DNA of 64,000 bases. It comes from Pascua guehoae (Eukaryota > Basidiomycota > Tremellomycetes > Trichosporonales > Trichosporonaceae). The translations under genes and the position numbers were made by a program. The stretch is from positions 1,424,364-1,488,363 of the forward strand of contig BCJX01000006.1 of NCBI GenBank assembly GCA_001600415.1, in the 5' to 3' direction. Under the pieces are notes generated by a model. The model searched no databases, was not told the origin of the DNA, and was given only the letters and a program-made list of their open reading frames with translations. This document shows positions 44,134-54,927 of this stretch, piece by piece (positions within the stretch are counted from its first letter, which is position 1; each line of letters opens with the position of its first letter).

Positions 44134-45051
44134 CGCCGAGTTGGGAGACTGGAGTCTGGGGGCTGGAGGCGTGAGGCTGGAGACTCGAGGCTGGAGACGC
44201 GAGAGTGGATGGAGACGCGTCGAGTGGACAGATACCTATTGTAGCATGTGGATGCGGCGAGCGCGTGGACGCGCGGAGGCGCGTCGGAGACTGGACGTAA
44301 AACGAGGTGGGGCAGACGCGCATGCGGCAGAACACGACACGACACACATATGCATGTTTCATACACACTGTTGAGAGCAGGAGGCGCGGCATGACGTGGG
44401 GCCGCTGCAGTTAGCTGCGCTGTGTGGTGACTGTGGAGTGCCTGTTAGTGACATTCAATACACAAAGCAGAAGTATGCTGCTGATGTCGGGTGCGTCTGG
44501 CGTGGCAGATTTGTTGGCCACAATAATTCCAAAGCCTCCAGCCCTTTGTTCCTACTTACTGACGTCGACGTTGATTCTGGACCATCGGCGCCCATCGCCG
44601 AAGCCGAGTGGCACGCCTGCGTGCCTGACCTTGACCTTGGCGTCGCTCCCAGCGATGGTATGGACGAACTGTGCTCGTCTACGATGTGCAGGGCGCCGCT
44701 GTGTGTCTTGTCCACGCGCCCGTCGCGTCCACACAAGAGCCAGACTCTAGTGAGCGCGAGAATGATACAATGAATGCATGGCAGCGCGCCCTTGCGGCCT
44801 TGCGCGCGGTATGCGGTACACTCTAGTCGTCTCTACTCACCGCCCCCCCGCCCATTGCCAGTCCGGCCGATATCGGCCGGCCCTCACTGAATGCTCTCCT
44901 CTCCGTGACCTCGCGTTCGATTCCTAGCACTCGTTGCGTATCCCAACGTCCACCCACGCCGTTTTCAGATTGCTCCCCTCGACCCATTCACGCCCACTCC
45001 CACGCGATGATCTTGCGGCTGGCGACACCTCGGTGACCCGACTCGAGCACG
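44134..45051. other. Convergent intergenic region
   Basis: Between the 3' ends of the E2 and PRP11 genes. It begins with imperfect GGAGACTGGAG-type repeats (about 44144-44225), possibly in the E2 3' UTR. No gene was seen. Confidence 0.5.
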
Positions 45052-46030
45052 CTACTTGAACAGCAGCTGGCACGAGTAGACCTTGTCGTCTGGATCCCAA
45101 TGTTCCCAGACCGAATCGGGGTCCTCGTCGGGCTCCACCATGTCCTTTGAGGGAATGGCGAACGAGATTGTCTCGTATGGCTCGGCGGCAATCTGCCACT
45201 GTCAGCAGGTGGATATAATACGCGCGGTGCAGTGGGGCTGAGGAGGGAGTGGATGAACTCGAACAGCTCGACCTCGTTGATCCACACCCGGCCACACAAC
45301 ACAGGCCGTCGACCACGGTGACTCACCACGAGATACTGGAATGCGCGGTTTGGAATTTCGCGCTTCTGCTCAAAGGCACTCATGAAGCGGCGACGGGGGC
45401 GCTCGCCCTCCTTGATCTCGGGGAGGGAGATGGTGAAGAGGAGGCCGAGGCGCTGGGTGATGGGGTCGCGGATCTTGACAATCTTGTAGCCTGGGCGGTG
45501 GGAGAGGGTGTTGGGTAGAATTCGAACGACGAGAATCAAACAAACGACCGAGGACAAGCAGCGCCATACCAAAGAACACAGCGTCAGCACAACTGTCCCC
45601 ACATTCATTGTCACGATGATACCCACCTGGCCGTCCAATCTTGACAAACACCTTCTTGGCGACCGTCTTGGTCACGACGGGCGGGGCAGTCAACAGCGCC
45701 TGTTCCTGGTTATCCCTCGCGGCGCGGCGGGCGAGATTTGTCTGGTGCTTTTTCCCCTGCGTGTGCGCGAGGTACGAGCCCTCATTGACGTGGAGCGTGA
45801 GGCAGAGACGGCACTCGAGTGTTCCCAAGTGCGTGCGGAGAATGTACGGGTCCTTTGCGAGGTCAATCGTCTCCATGGCCAGCTTGCGCAGGCGCTCGCG
45901 CCGGTCCGCCGCCGTCTCGGACGAGCCGGCCACGCCGCCGCCGCCCTTGTTTGCGCCCGCGCGGTTTTGGTAGTCTGCGGCATGTTAGGTGGGGCAATAT
46001 GCGGGGGGGGGGGGGGGGGTACTCACCCAT
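45052..46030 (-). CDS. PRP11: Splicing factor 3A subunit 2 (SF3a66/Prp11)
   Basis: Four exons on the minus strand: 46030-46027, 45974-45627, 45490-45327, 45192-45052 (218 aa). The protein starts MDYQNRAGANKGGGGVAG, matching the SF3A2 N terminus, which requires a first coding exon of only 4 nt (ATGG). A matrin/U1-type zinc finger follows, with C56, C59, H72 and H78 in ECRLCLTLHVNEGSYLAHTQ and the next GKKH. The rest is the conserved Prp11 domain (KIVKIRDPITQRLG, RRRFMSAFEQKREIPNRAFQ, EPYETISFAIPSKD), ending in VYSCQLLFK. SF3A2 is part of the U2 snRNP and helps bind the branch site. The Pro-rich tail of animal SF3A2 is absent, as in other fungi. Intron 1 contains a 17-nt G run on the plus strand. 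Confidence 0.93.
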
Positions 46031-46277
46031 CGTTGGTGGTGGTGGACGCGGTTGTTGTGTACAATGAGTGCGATCGAAGTTGTAACATCCCAGTTCAAGA
46101 TCCTGGGTGGCGAACCCGCGACAAGCTAAGGCCGCGGTGAAATCCAGTGTGGCACCTGGAATCACCCTGTGGAGACCCCGCACTCTCTCAGATTTCCGTG
46201 ATGCAACCCCATGCTCCCAAGAATTCGAGCATTCTGCGCTTCCAGATTGCTTGCTTACAACCACACACTCTACGACC
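46031..46277. promoter_or_regulatory. Divergent promoter shared by PRP11 and RRP8
   Basis: Only 247 bp separate the start codons of the minus-strand splicing gene and the plus-strand rRNA methyltransferase gene, so the two probably share a bidirectional promoter. Specific elements were not identified. Confidence 0.6.
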
Positions 46278-48295
46278 ATGTCCCTCTTCCCCTCGGCGTT
46301 TGACACGGGCGCAGGGCCCTCGGCCGCAATCGCGATGCCGGGCAAGAAGCGGAAACGCGCGTCGCTCGGCGACGACAAGGGCAAGGACTCGCAGCTGCGC
46401 GCGACGCAGGCCAACCTCGCAAAGCTGATGGAGCGCGTCGAGCGCGGCGACGTTGCCGAAAAGGCCGGGACGGAGCGGCTCGGCGACATGGGGCGGAAGA
46501 AGGGCAAGGGAGCGGACAAGGGCGGCAAGGGCGACAAGGGCAGGCCGAACCAGCAGCAGCAGGGCAAGCCGCACCAGCGTGGCCAACAGCAGCAGCGGGG
46601 GCAACAGCAGCAACCCAAGCAACAGCAGGGCAAGCAGCAGCCCAAGCAGCAGCAGCAGCAACAACCGAAGAAGGACAAGAAGGCCAAGCCCCAACAGCCA
46701 ACGTCGCCCAAAAAGGCCAAACATGACCTCCCCAAGTCGCCATCGGCCACGCCCAACAAGAGGCGCAAGGGCGACACGCCAAAGGACACGCCCCGCGCCG
46801 AGCCAAACCCCAACCGCCCCGCGCCTGTCGAGCTGCCCGAGATGCACCTCCCGGTGTCCAAGAAGGGGAATGCGGACGACGGGCTCACCGATATGCAGCG
46901 CCAGATGCGTGCCAAGCTTGAGGGAGCGCGGTTCCGGTGAGTCGGCGTGGGACTTTGCTCCGGCACCATTGGAACATGGGGACCAAAGGGCGTCACTTGC
47001 CCCTGATTGAGAAGCAGGTGGGCTGACATCAGATGGATCAACGAGCAGCTCTACTCGACGCCGTCGACCGAGGCCGTCGCCATGATGCAGAAGGACCCCA
47101 AGATCTTTGCCGACGTGAGTTGTGGTGTCAGATATCGGTCGGGTTGGTCGAGGGAGAACACGGGCCGGGTGGTGTCCGAGGTGGCCTCGGCCTCCTCTGA
47201 CCCCTGCCGCGGCAGTGTCAAGTGGCAACCCCGGGAAGGGCAACATGTTGAGACCGGCGTAGATGGTTTATGACCCGAGTAAACACGTACACAGCCCATC
47301 GTCCTGAGCCCCCACCCCCGCGCCCCCAAGTGCTCCTCACGCCCGCGGTCTCCGTCTCCTCCGCTGACCGCAGTACCACCTAACCCACCGCGAACTCACG
47401 GCCGCCTGGCCCTCCCCGCCCCTCCCACACATCATCGAGCTCCTCCGCCCCCTCCCGCGCGGCACAGTCATTGCCGACCTGGGCTGCGGCGACGCGGGCC
47501 TTGCCCGCGCCCTCGTCCCGGGGGGCAAGGTGGTGCTCTCGTACGACCTGGTGGGCGACAGCGGCACGGGCGCCATCACGGGCGGCGCAGTGACGGGCGA
47601 CGGGTGGGTCGTCGAGGCCGATTTCCTCTCGCACATTCCCCTCCCCGGCCGCGCGGGCGGGGGCGATAACGACGACGAGGAACACAAGCCGCGCAAGAAG
47701 AAGCGCGACGCCAATGCGAGCGAGGTCGTCGACGTCGTCGTGTGCTGTCTTAGCCTCATGGGGACAAACTGGGTCGCGGGCGTGTATGAGGCCGTGCGCG
47801 TGCTCAGGCAGGGGTGAGTCAAACGATGAGTAGGGAGGTTGGGGCCTGGGTCCAAGTTGTATCGAGGAAATAGGGCAGTGGCATGGCGGCTGGATCTAGA
47901 GCAAGCCTTGTGTGGGCTTGCTCTTCAGAGTGGTCACCTCCCCAAACCCTCGCTCTCCACTGTGGCTGCACCGTCTCCCCCATCTACCATATGCCCTAAT
48001 CCCCCCTCCCTCACGCCTCCCCTCTTCTCTCCTGAACACACTAACGCCCAGCGGCACATTCCACATCGCCGAAGTCACCTCGCGCTTCGTCTCGACCTCG
48101 GACTTTGTCGACACCATCACGTCGTTTGGCCTCGAGCTCGAATCCCAAGAAGAACCTTCGACGCACTTTACCCTCTTCCGCTTTACAAAGACGGCCGCCA
48201 CGCCGCGCGGGCCCGTTCGCGGCGAGGCTGGGTGGGACGCGCGTGTGCGCCGTGGCGAGGAAATCCTGCGCGCGTGTGTGTACAAGAAGCGGTAG
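46278..48295 (+). CDS. RRP8: 25S rRNA adenine-N1 methyltransferase RRP8
   Basis: Exons 46278-46936, 47033-47114, 47374-47813, 48052-48295 (474 aa), all in frame. The first 215 residues are a basic, disordered nucleolar-type region with KKRKR, repeated Gln runs and Lys/Pro-rich stretches. The methyltransferase domain has WINEQLYS, a YHL...WP segment, the SAM motif VIADLGCGDAGLARAL, VVSYD-like strands, the family hallmark CCLSLMGTNW, and GTFHIAEVTSRF. Rrp8 installs m1A in domain I of 25S rRNA (A645 in yeast). An acidic/basic insert (DNDDEEHKPRKKKRDANASE) interrupts the domain before the CLSLMGTN motif. The N-terminal Gln tract (about 95-135) is much longer than in yeast. Confidence 0.9.
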
Positions 48296-48555
48296 TGGGG
48301 CAGGAGTGTGGAGAGATGGAGTCGTGGGTTGATAGGATGATGATATTTGCCTTGTTGCTTCTGGTTTCTCTCTGCCTGTGCTGATGGTCAGTGGGTTTGG
48401 CAACCAATCTGTAGGCGAGGCAATCTGTCGACCGGCTGTGGATGCCGTTTGTTCAAAATGTTCACTATCATACCCGGATCGTAATGCCATCAAGTTACCT
48501 ACAAGTTACGAACATCCCCCTCCATCTCTATTCTCTCCCCAACTTCTCTCACCCA

Positions 48556-51500
48556 CTACCTCCTCGTCCCAAGCGCAGCAACGCGGCCCTTGAGGTCCTG
48601 CACACGCGTCTCGAGCGCACGCCGCTCCTCCTTCCACCGCCAGACCTGGACGTCTGGCGCATTCTTCCTGCTCGTCCACTTGCTGCCGCCAAGGCCAGAA
48701 ATGTCAACGATGCGCGGGGCGGCCGCAAACGCGGCGAGGTCGCGGAAGAGACGCTTGCTCTCCGTGTCGAGGGTGATGCGGGTGGCAGCGCGCGAGCCGC
48801 GGGGTGGGGTGGCGGGTCCCTCCGACTCGACGTCGCTGTCTGCGCCAGGGCGCGAGGCGACGAGTTCGGGGACGGGAGGGACGAGGGGGAGGGATGGGAG
48901 ACGGGGTGGAGCTGGGCGCAGCGGGCGGAGGGGCGCAAGCATGGCCACGTCGTTGTAGAGGTCGCGAGCTTTGAGGAGGCCGTTTTCGGAGCGGAGGAAC
49001 CGGACGGCGCTGCGGAGCGCGTCAATCTGCTCGAGGAGGTGGGACGCCTCGACGCTCGATGTCGCGACCGCGGCGGTGGGGCTCATGTCGCCCGCGGCAT
49101 CGGGGCGTGCCTTGCGCAGGCGCTGGTTTTCGGCCTCGAGCGCGTCCTGCTCGGCCTGGAGCTGCTCGAGCGCGTCCTCGTAGACCTTTTCCTGCTTCTT
49201 GGCCTTTGTAATGTCGCTCTCGAGCTCGAGGATCAGATCGGCCTGCTTGCGCGACGCCTCGAGACGCCGTTCGAGCGTCTCCACCTTGACATCCGACTCT
49301 TGCAGGCTCTGGTCGCGCAGCTTGACCTCGCGCACCATGTCCTTGAGTTCCTGCGACAGCCGTGACAGCTGCCTTTCGGCCTCGGCGTTGTGGGAGGCTG
49401 CCTCTTTGATCGCCTCGACACGCGCGAGCCAGGGTGGAGGGACATCGAGCGACATGATCTGTCCGGCCTTGGCGGCTCCACGGAACTTGGGCAGAATGTC
49501 ACCCAGGTCCGTGCCGAGGCCGGTCATGAATCCGCCGATTACGTCCCATGGTGCCATACCATCCTCAACAGTGACCACCTCGACAAGGAACTTGTCAATG
49601 TCTGCAAGGCGCAAGGGCTCTTTGGACGACCGGATTGACGAGATGTGGGCGTTGATGCGCTGTGCTAGTTGGACGGCCGTGTCCACCGCGCCCGACACTG
49701 ATGTAACCAGCGTCTGGAGTGCAGCAGTGAACTCGGGCAGCAGTGCGCATTGAGAAGCCACAGTCTCCTCGACGACGGCGACAAGCTTGCTCGCGGGCGC
49801 GTGAACCGCGCGCACCTGGTTGAGGATGCGCTGGATGGGGTCGTACACGCCCTCCTCGAGGGTCGTCTCGCTCGTGTCAATGTCGACATCACCGTCCTTG
49901 ACGAGCGACACAACTGCCTGGCGCACAAACCCGACCGCTGCCGCAAAGTTGTCCAGGTCGTCCTCGAAAGTGTACGCGAGAGCAAGCTGCTGCTCGCCCG
50001 CGTCAAGGCCAGGGCGGTCAAACATGACCTCTGAGAGGTGGTTGAACTGCGCAATCAGGGCGTCGAGCTCGCGGGCGCAGTCGCCCTCGTTGAACTCGTC
50101 ACTCTTGACCAATGCAACCCATCCGTCGACCTTTGGCTCGACGCCAATGAGCTCGCTCACAACCTTGCCCAGGTTGCCATAGTCTTCTGGCTCGGCGCGG
50201 CACATGACAGCCGCGAACCGACGGTTGAGTGTTGCAAAGTGTCGCAACTTGCCGCGCAGCTCGCACACGCCTACCAGCGCCTCAGAAGCGGCACTGTGCA
50301 GCGCGGCGGGCAAGCCGTGCAGGTTGGAAATGACATTGGTAAGCATGTCGACCTTGGCCGCCACGCGGTGGAAGAACAGGAGCGCCGTCGTCGAGTCCTC
50401 CTCAGTCTCCTGGTACGCCTCGGGAAGGTACGCTTGGACAATGCGCAGGTGCTCAGTGAGCTGGGCAGCCTCGAGCTTCTTGAGCTCCAGGTCGATTGTC
50501 TTGCTCTGCGTCTTGGCTGCCGACGACTGGAGCTTGAGGTTGAGGTTGAGAAGCGCCTGCGACTCCTTGCTCGCAGTGGCCGACTGGTACTCCTGAGTGG
50601 CTTGCACGACGCGGAGCGTGTCAATCTCGCTCTGGAGGTTGGACACGAGCTCGCGGAACTGGCCAATCGTCGTCTCCATATCGACAACGACCGCCTCTAA
50701 GTCTGCAGCGCGCTGCGCCTCATCCCGAAGCTTGTTGTTCAGGACTGAGGCTTCCTCCTCGAGCTGCCTCTCAGTCGCAACGTGGTTCTCCTCGAGCTCG
50801 TCGCTAAGCTCCTTGAGTGCCTCGAGGTCGTCGATCGTCGCCCGCATGTCTTCAATCTTCTCGCTCATCTGCAGGTTGCGCTCCGTGAGCTCCTCGAGAA
50901 GATCCTCGGCACCGAGCGCGTCGTCGAGCTGCTGCTTGAGATCCTCAACCTGAGCTTCGGCACTAGAGAGCTTGGCATCTGCGAGCTCGAGACGGCTCTT
51001 GAGGTCCTCGTGTTCGTTGAGCTCGCGCTCCAAGTCGGAAATCTTGGACCGCTGCTCCTTCTCCGTCTCCGTCGAAACGTCTCGGAGACGGATAAGGGCC
51101 TCCTTGAGACGCTCGTTGTGCTTTTCAAGCTGCACAAATGCTAACGACGAGCGCTCGCCCTCAAGCCCCGAGATTGGCTTTTCATACTCGGCTGGTGGTT
51201 AGCGGGACCCAACGCAAAGCACAACTCACCATTCTCCTCGTTGAGGACGGCAACCTCGAGCTCAAGCTCCTGGATCTTCTCGTTCAGGCGTTCTACCTCT
51301 GCTTCTGCCAACTCGGCCTTTTCCTCGGCCACCTCGCGGTCGAGCGTCGCCATCTCAAGCTGGTCAAACGCCTCGGCCACACGCGTCTCGAGATGAGTAT
51401 TTTCGCTCTGCAAGTCGCGTGCCGTACGCTGTGCGTTCACGAGCGCCGACTGCTGCTCTTGGAACTTGACTTGGAGCCTCGCACGAATCGCCTGCAGCTG

Positions 51501-53216
51501 GTCGGCATCGGTAACCTTCTTCTCCAGACCCTTGATCGTCTCGTGATCTTCGGCACGCCTCGTCTCGAGCAACCGGACCTTGATTCGCAGCTCCTCCAAC
51601 TCGCGCTTTTGTGCAAACACGGCGGCGGCGGCATCGCGGTCTGGTGTCACAGAGCGGACGGAGAGATTGGTCCGGATTGTTTGTGGCGACAGTGGCGCCC
51701 TGATAGTTGTGGTACCCGATCGCGCCGCAGACACGCCAGAGATTGACACGGCGTCTTGTTCGGCATCGGATTGCGGAGATGAAGCTCGCACAGAGGCCTC
51801 GGAAGGGGTAGTCGCACGTACGTCGGGGAGAGGCCCAGTCGCACGCACATCGGGGAGAGGCCCAGTCGCACGCGCGTCGGGCAGAGTCGCAGTCGCACGC
51901 GCGTCCGGGAGAGTCGCAGCCGCACGTGTGTCCGGGAGAGTCGCAGCCGCACGTGTTGGGGATGGGAGAGGTGGGGGAGGAAGCACAGGCTTGCGCGCAG
52001 CGGACGACGGGCGGCGTCCGGTAGGGGAAGGCGAGGTGAAATTTGCTTGAACCGGGATACCAGGGCGGGTGGGAGATGGAGGGGGGATGCCTCTCGGTGA
52101 CGGGATAGCCCTGGTCGGTGAAGGTAGTGGAATGCCCCTTGGTGAAGGTGGTGGAATACCAGACCTTGGAGACGGTAGGGGTGGTGGACCCATTAAACGC
52201 TTCTCCCTCTCTGCAGCCGACATTAAGGGTGGCGGTCGCATGGCAGTTTTACCCTTCCCAGCTGGAACTGGCGGTGGGGCCATCGCACCTGGTGGAGGCG
52301 GTGGGGGCATCGACGCCGACCCATGACTTGGGGATGGTGACTCTGATGCTGGTGATGAGCCCTTTGCGGAGCCCGGTTCGGCAAGGGCGGCAACAGCCGA
52401 AGTGGATGACGAGGTAGAGAGTGTGGAGAGACGACGCGAGTCCGTTACAGGTGACGCTATGGGTGTAGAAGCGGTGGAAGTTGTCGCGGCAGAGGCAGTG
52501 GAGATGGACGACGAGGTCTTGTGAGCACCACCGGGAAGCGTCGACCCCCTGCGCGCCGTCGCCCGAGACGCGCCCGATATGGATGCCCGCTGCCGTGCCG
52601 ATGCTGGGAGCGGGCGTTTGATCGTACTCGCAGTACTCGTCGCGCTCGGCGCTCGTGGAGGCGTCGCCGGCGTACCCGTCCGTGTCCCCGCACGGGAGAC
52701 AGAGCGTGGTGTCCCGCTTGGGAGCTTTGGTGTTGGGGCGCGTGAGAGCGTCGCGGGCGTGCTTCCAGGCGTCCTGGAGACGGAGGCAGATGAGCCCGAC
52801 TTGGGCAGCAATGACTGTCGCTGTGGGTCAGCACGATTTTCATATACCACCTGTAAGAATCAACGCGCTCGCAACGAACACTCACCCTTGCCGGCGTCGC
52901 CGTCCCCGTAGCTGCTGGCGTGGCTGCCCGAGCATCTAAGATGCGGACTTGGCTGGGGCGGACAAACACTCCATGGTTTGGTTCGCACTCAAAGTACACC
53001 TCGCCCTGGACAGTCCCATTATTCTTTCCAGTGGGTGTGTCTCTACAAATCAGTGTCAGCGTCGTGACTGTATTGCGTCGAGGTAGCCCATACGCACAGC
53101 TCGATTCCGACCCATCGGCCCGCGGAGAACTTGGGATTCACGCCGGTCCATCGCACGATACCAGTGCCGGCCGAGACGGCGACGCGTGCGCCGAGGGGGA
53201 TCTCGGGGGAACTCAT
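48556..53216 (-). CDS. DCTN1: Dynactin large subunit p150-Glued
   Basis: Four exons on the minus strand: 53216-53098, 53042-52886, 52820-51230, 51191-48556 (1500 aa), all in frame. The CAP-Gly domain (about 5-75) shows GRWVGIELDTPTGKNNGTVQ and HGVFVRPSQV; the usual GKNDG microtubule/EB1-binding motif reads GKNNG. A basic Ser/Pro-rich linker (about 90-440) contains repeated LPSPRG/PPPSP units and five or six tandem copies of an ATLPDARA-like decapeptide. Coiled coils follow (about 450-830). The conserved dynactin domain begins near EHLRIVQAYLPEAY, and more coiled coil leads to the C terminus. The protein tethers dynein to microtubules and cargo. The order of CAP-Gly, basic linker, CC1, dynactin domain and CC2 is complete, and the length is close to animal p150 and well above yeast Nip100 (868 aa). 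Confidence 0.92.
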
Positions 53217-53623
53217 TGTGGCATCGTAGGTGCCGGCGGGGGGAACAAGAAGGTAAAAAGTGGGGTCAGAGGTGGTCAAGGGGGGGTGTAGATGGACAGC
53301 AAGTGGTGATGACGGGTTGGACGCTTGGACACTGGTACACTGGCCACTACTTGGCCGCCCGTCCTCCCTCGCCGTTTCAGGCACCAATGCACGATACACA
53401 AGACGCGTCAAGGTCCAGCGTTGGCTTCGCGTGTACCCCACGTGGTAGAAATGTGCCACCTCATTAAATTGCCTAAATGTGGCAAGTGAATTTGCTTCCG
53501 CTGATTGCGTTTTCGCTTTACCTCCTCGTGCTGTCGCCGCCGCTTTGTTCGACATCGACGACGACCACGACTTGATCGACACCGACACCGACAACGTCAA
53601 CACCACCAAAAGCCGACGACACG
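53217..53623. promoter_or_regulatory. Divergent promoter of the dynactin and eIF3k genes
   Basis: 407 bp between two divergent start codons, with no gene of its own. It must contain both promoters. Confidence 0.6.
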
Positions 53624-54729
53624 ATGGCGACTACGACTGCTGTTCCAACAAAGACGCTCAAGGAGTGGCACACGCCCTCCAGCCGGACGCAGATGATCCA
53701 GGAGCTCATCCACGGTGTCGGTCAGTGCTGCTGGGCATCCCCTTCGTGTCGAGCCTCCCACATCTAGTGGGTCTTGCTGACCCCTGCAGACAGGTATAAC
53801 CCGTCCAACCTGAGCTTTATGGAGGAGTACCTCTCGTCGCAGGTGCAGAACAACGAGTACGACTTGCTTGCCAACCTGGCAATCCTCAAGCTGTACGTCG
53901 ATTGCCGCGCCGCCCTTCAATGGTGGCAACGAGAAAGCACCTGCTCACTTGTCCAACAGGTACCAGTTCAACCCCCAGCTGTCCAACCCCGACGTCATTA
54001 TCAACATCCTTATCAAGGCTCTTGCCGAGACTGTCCACGGGCCAGACTTCAACCTCTGCCTTGCCCTCCTCCGGGAACCTACTGTGAGTCGATGCGTCGA
54101 TGTGTGACGCCCGGCCGATGGGATGCCGCGTTGGACCGCAACGGCTGTACCACTGGCCGAGCCGACTTCATCTGCCCTCGTCACTGATCAACGCACAAAC
54201 TAACCCGTAGGCCATTCTCAACGACATTGACTCGGACGACGAGTCGCTCATCTTCGTCATGCCCTTCCTCCAGTCTCTGCACGACCTTGTCCGCACATGC
54301 CAGTTCACAAAGTTCTGGGCACAGTTCAACGGCAAGTCCGAGGCCGCCCAGCTCCTCCAGAGCAGCCCCAACTACTTCGCCGCGCACACCGGGCTGGTCC
54401 CCACCCTGCGCTCGCAGTTTGCCGCCTCGATTGCCGCCTCGTTCCGCCGGGTCCGCCTCGCCCAGCTCGCGCGCTGGCTCGACCTCCCCGCGAAGGAGGT
54501 CCCCGCTTGGTGCAAGAGCGCCGGCTGGGAGGTTGACGGCGACGTCGCTGTCGTCCCGGAGAATGGCGACAACAACGTCAAGGCTGGTGTCGTCAAGGAG
54601 AATGTTGAGCTCAAGCGTGAGTGGCCCCTAGGACCCCCGCAGGCGGGCGGCACCCAGCCCATGCCACTGTGCGATCCCGATACTGACCCTCCAGAGCTCA
54701 CCAAGCTCGTCGCCGCTGCGGGCTACTAG
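53624..54729 (+). CDS. EIF3K: Translation initiation factor eIF3 subunit K
   Basis: Five exons: 53624-53720, 53790-53892, 53960-54083, 54211-54616, 54695-54729 (254 aa), all in frame. The eIF3k signature is plain: [54 protein letters not shown]. The C-terminal half forms the HAM/winged-helix PCI-like fold ([35 protein letters not shown]) with [15 protein letters not shown] near the end. eIF3k is a peripheral, often non-essential subunit of the eIF3 complex and is absent from Saccharomyces, consistent with a basidiomycete. It is slightly longer than human eIF3k (218 aa), mainly in the C terminus. Confidence 0.92.
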
Positions 54730-54927
54730 GTTGTTCCATTCTAGGCGTAGATGCACATCACATGCATGTAGTGTTATCTAACATCCCCGGAGGGCGGGGC
54801 CACAGAGACATGACGTTGACGACGAGAATGACAGCAAGACACAGCAAGAAGTCGTTAAGAGTCGTTGAAGTCGTTAGACTCGTTACCCGACCAGATGATA
54901 TTCTCCACACCCTAGAGCTCGGCGCCC

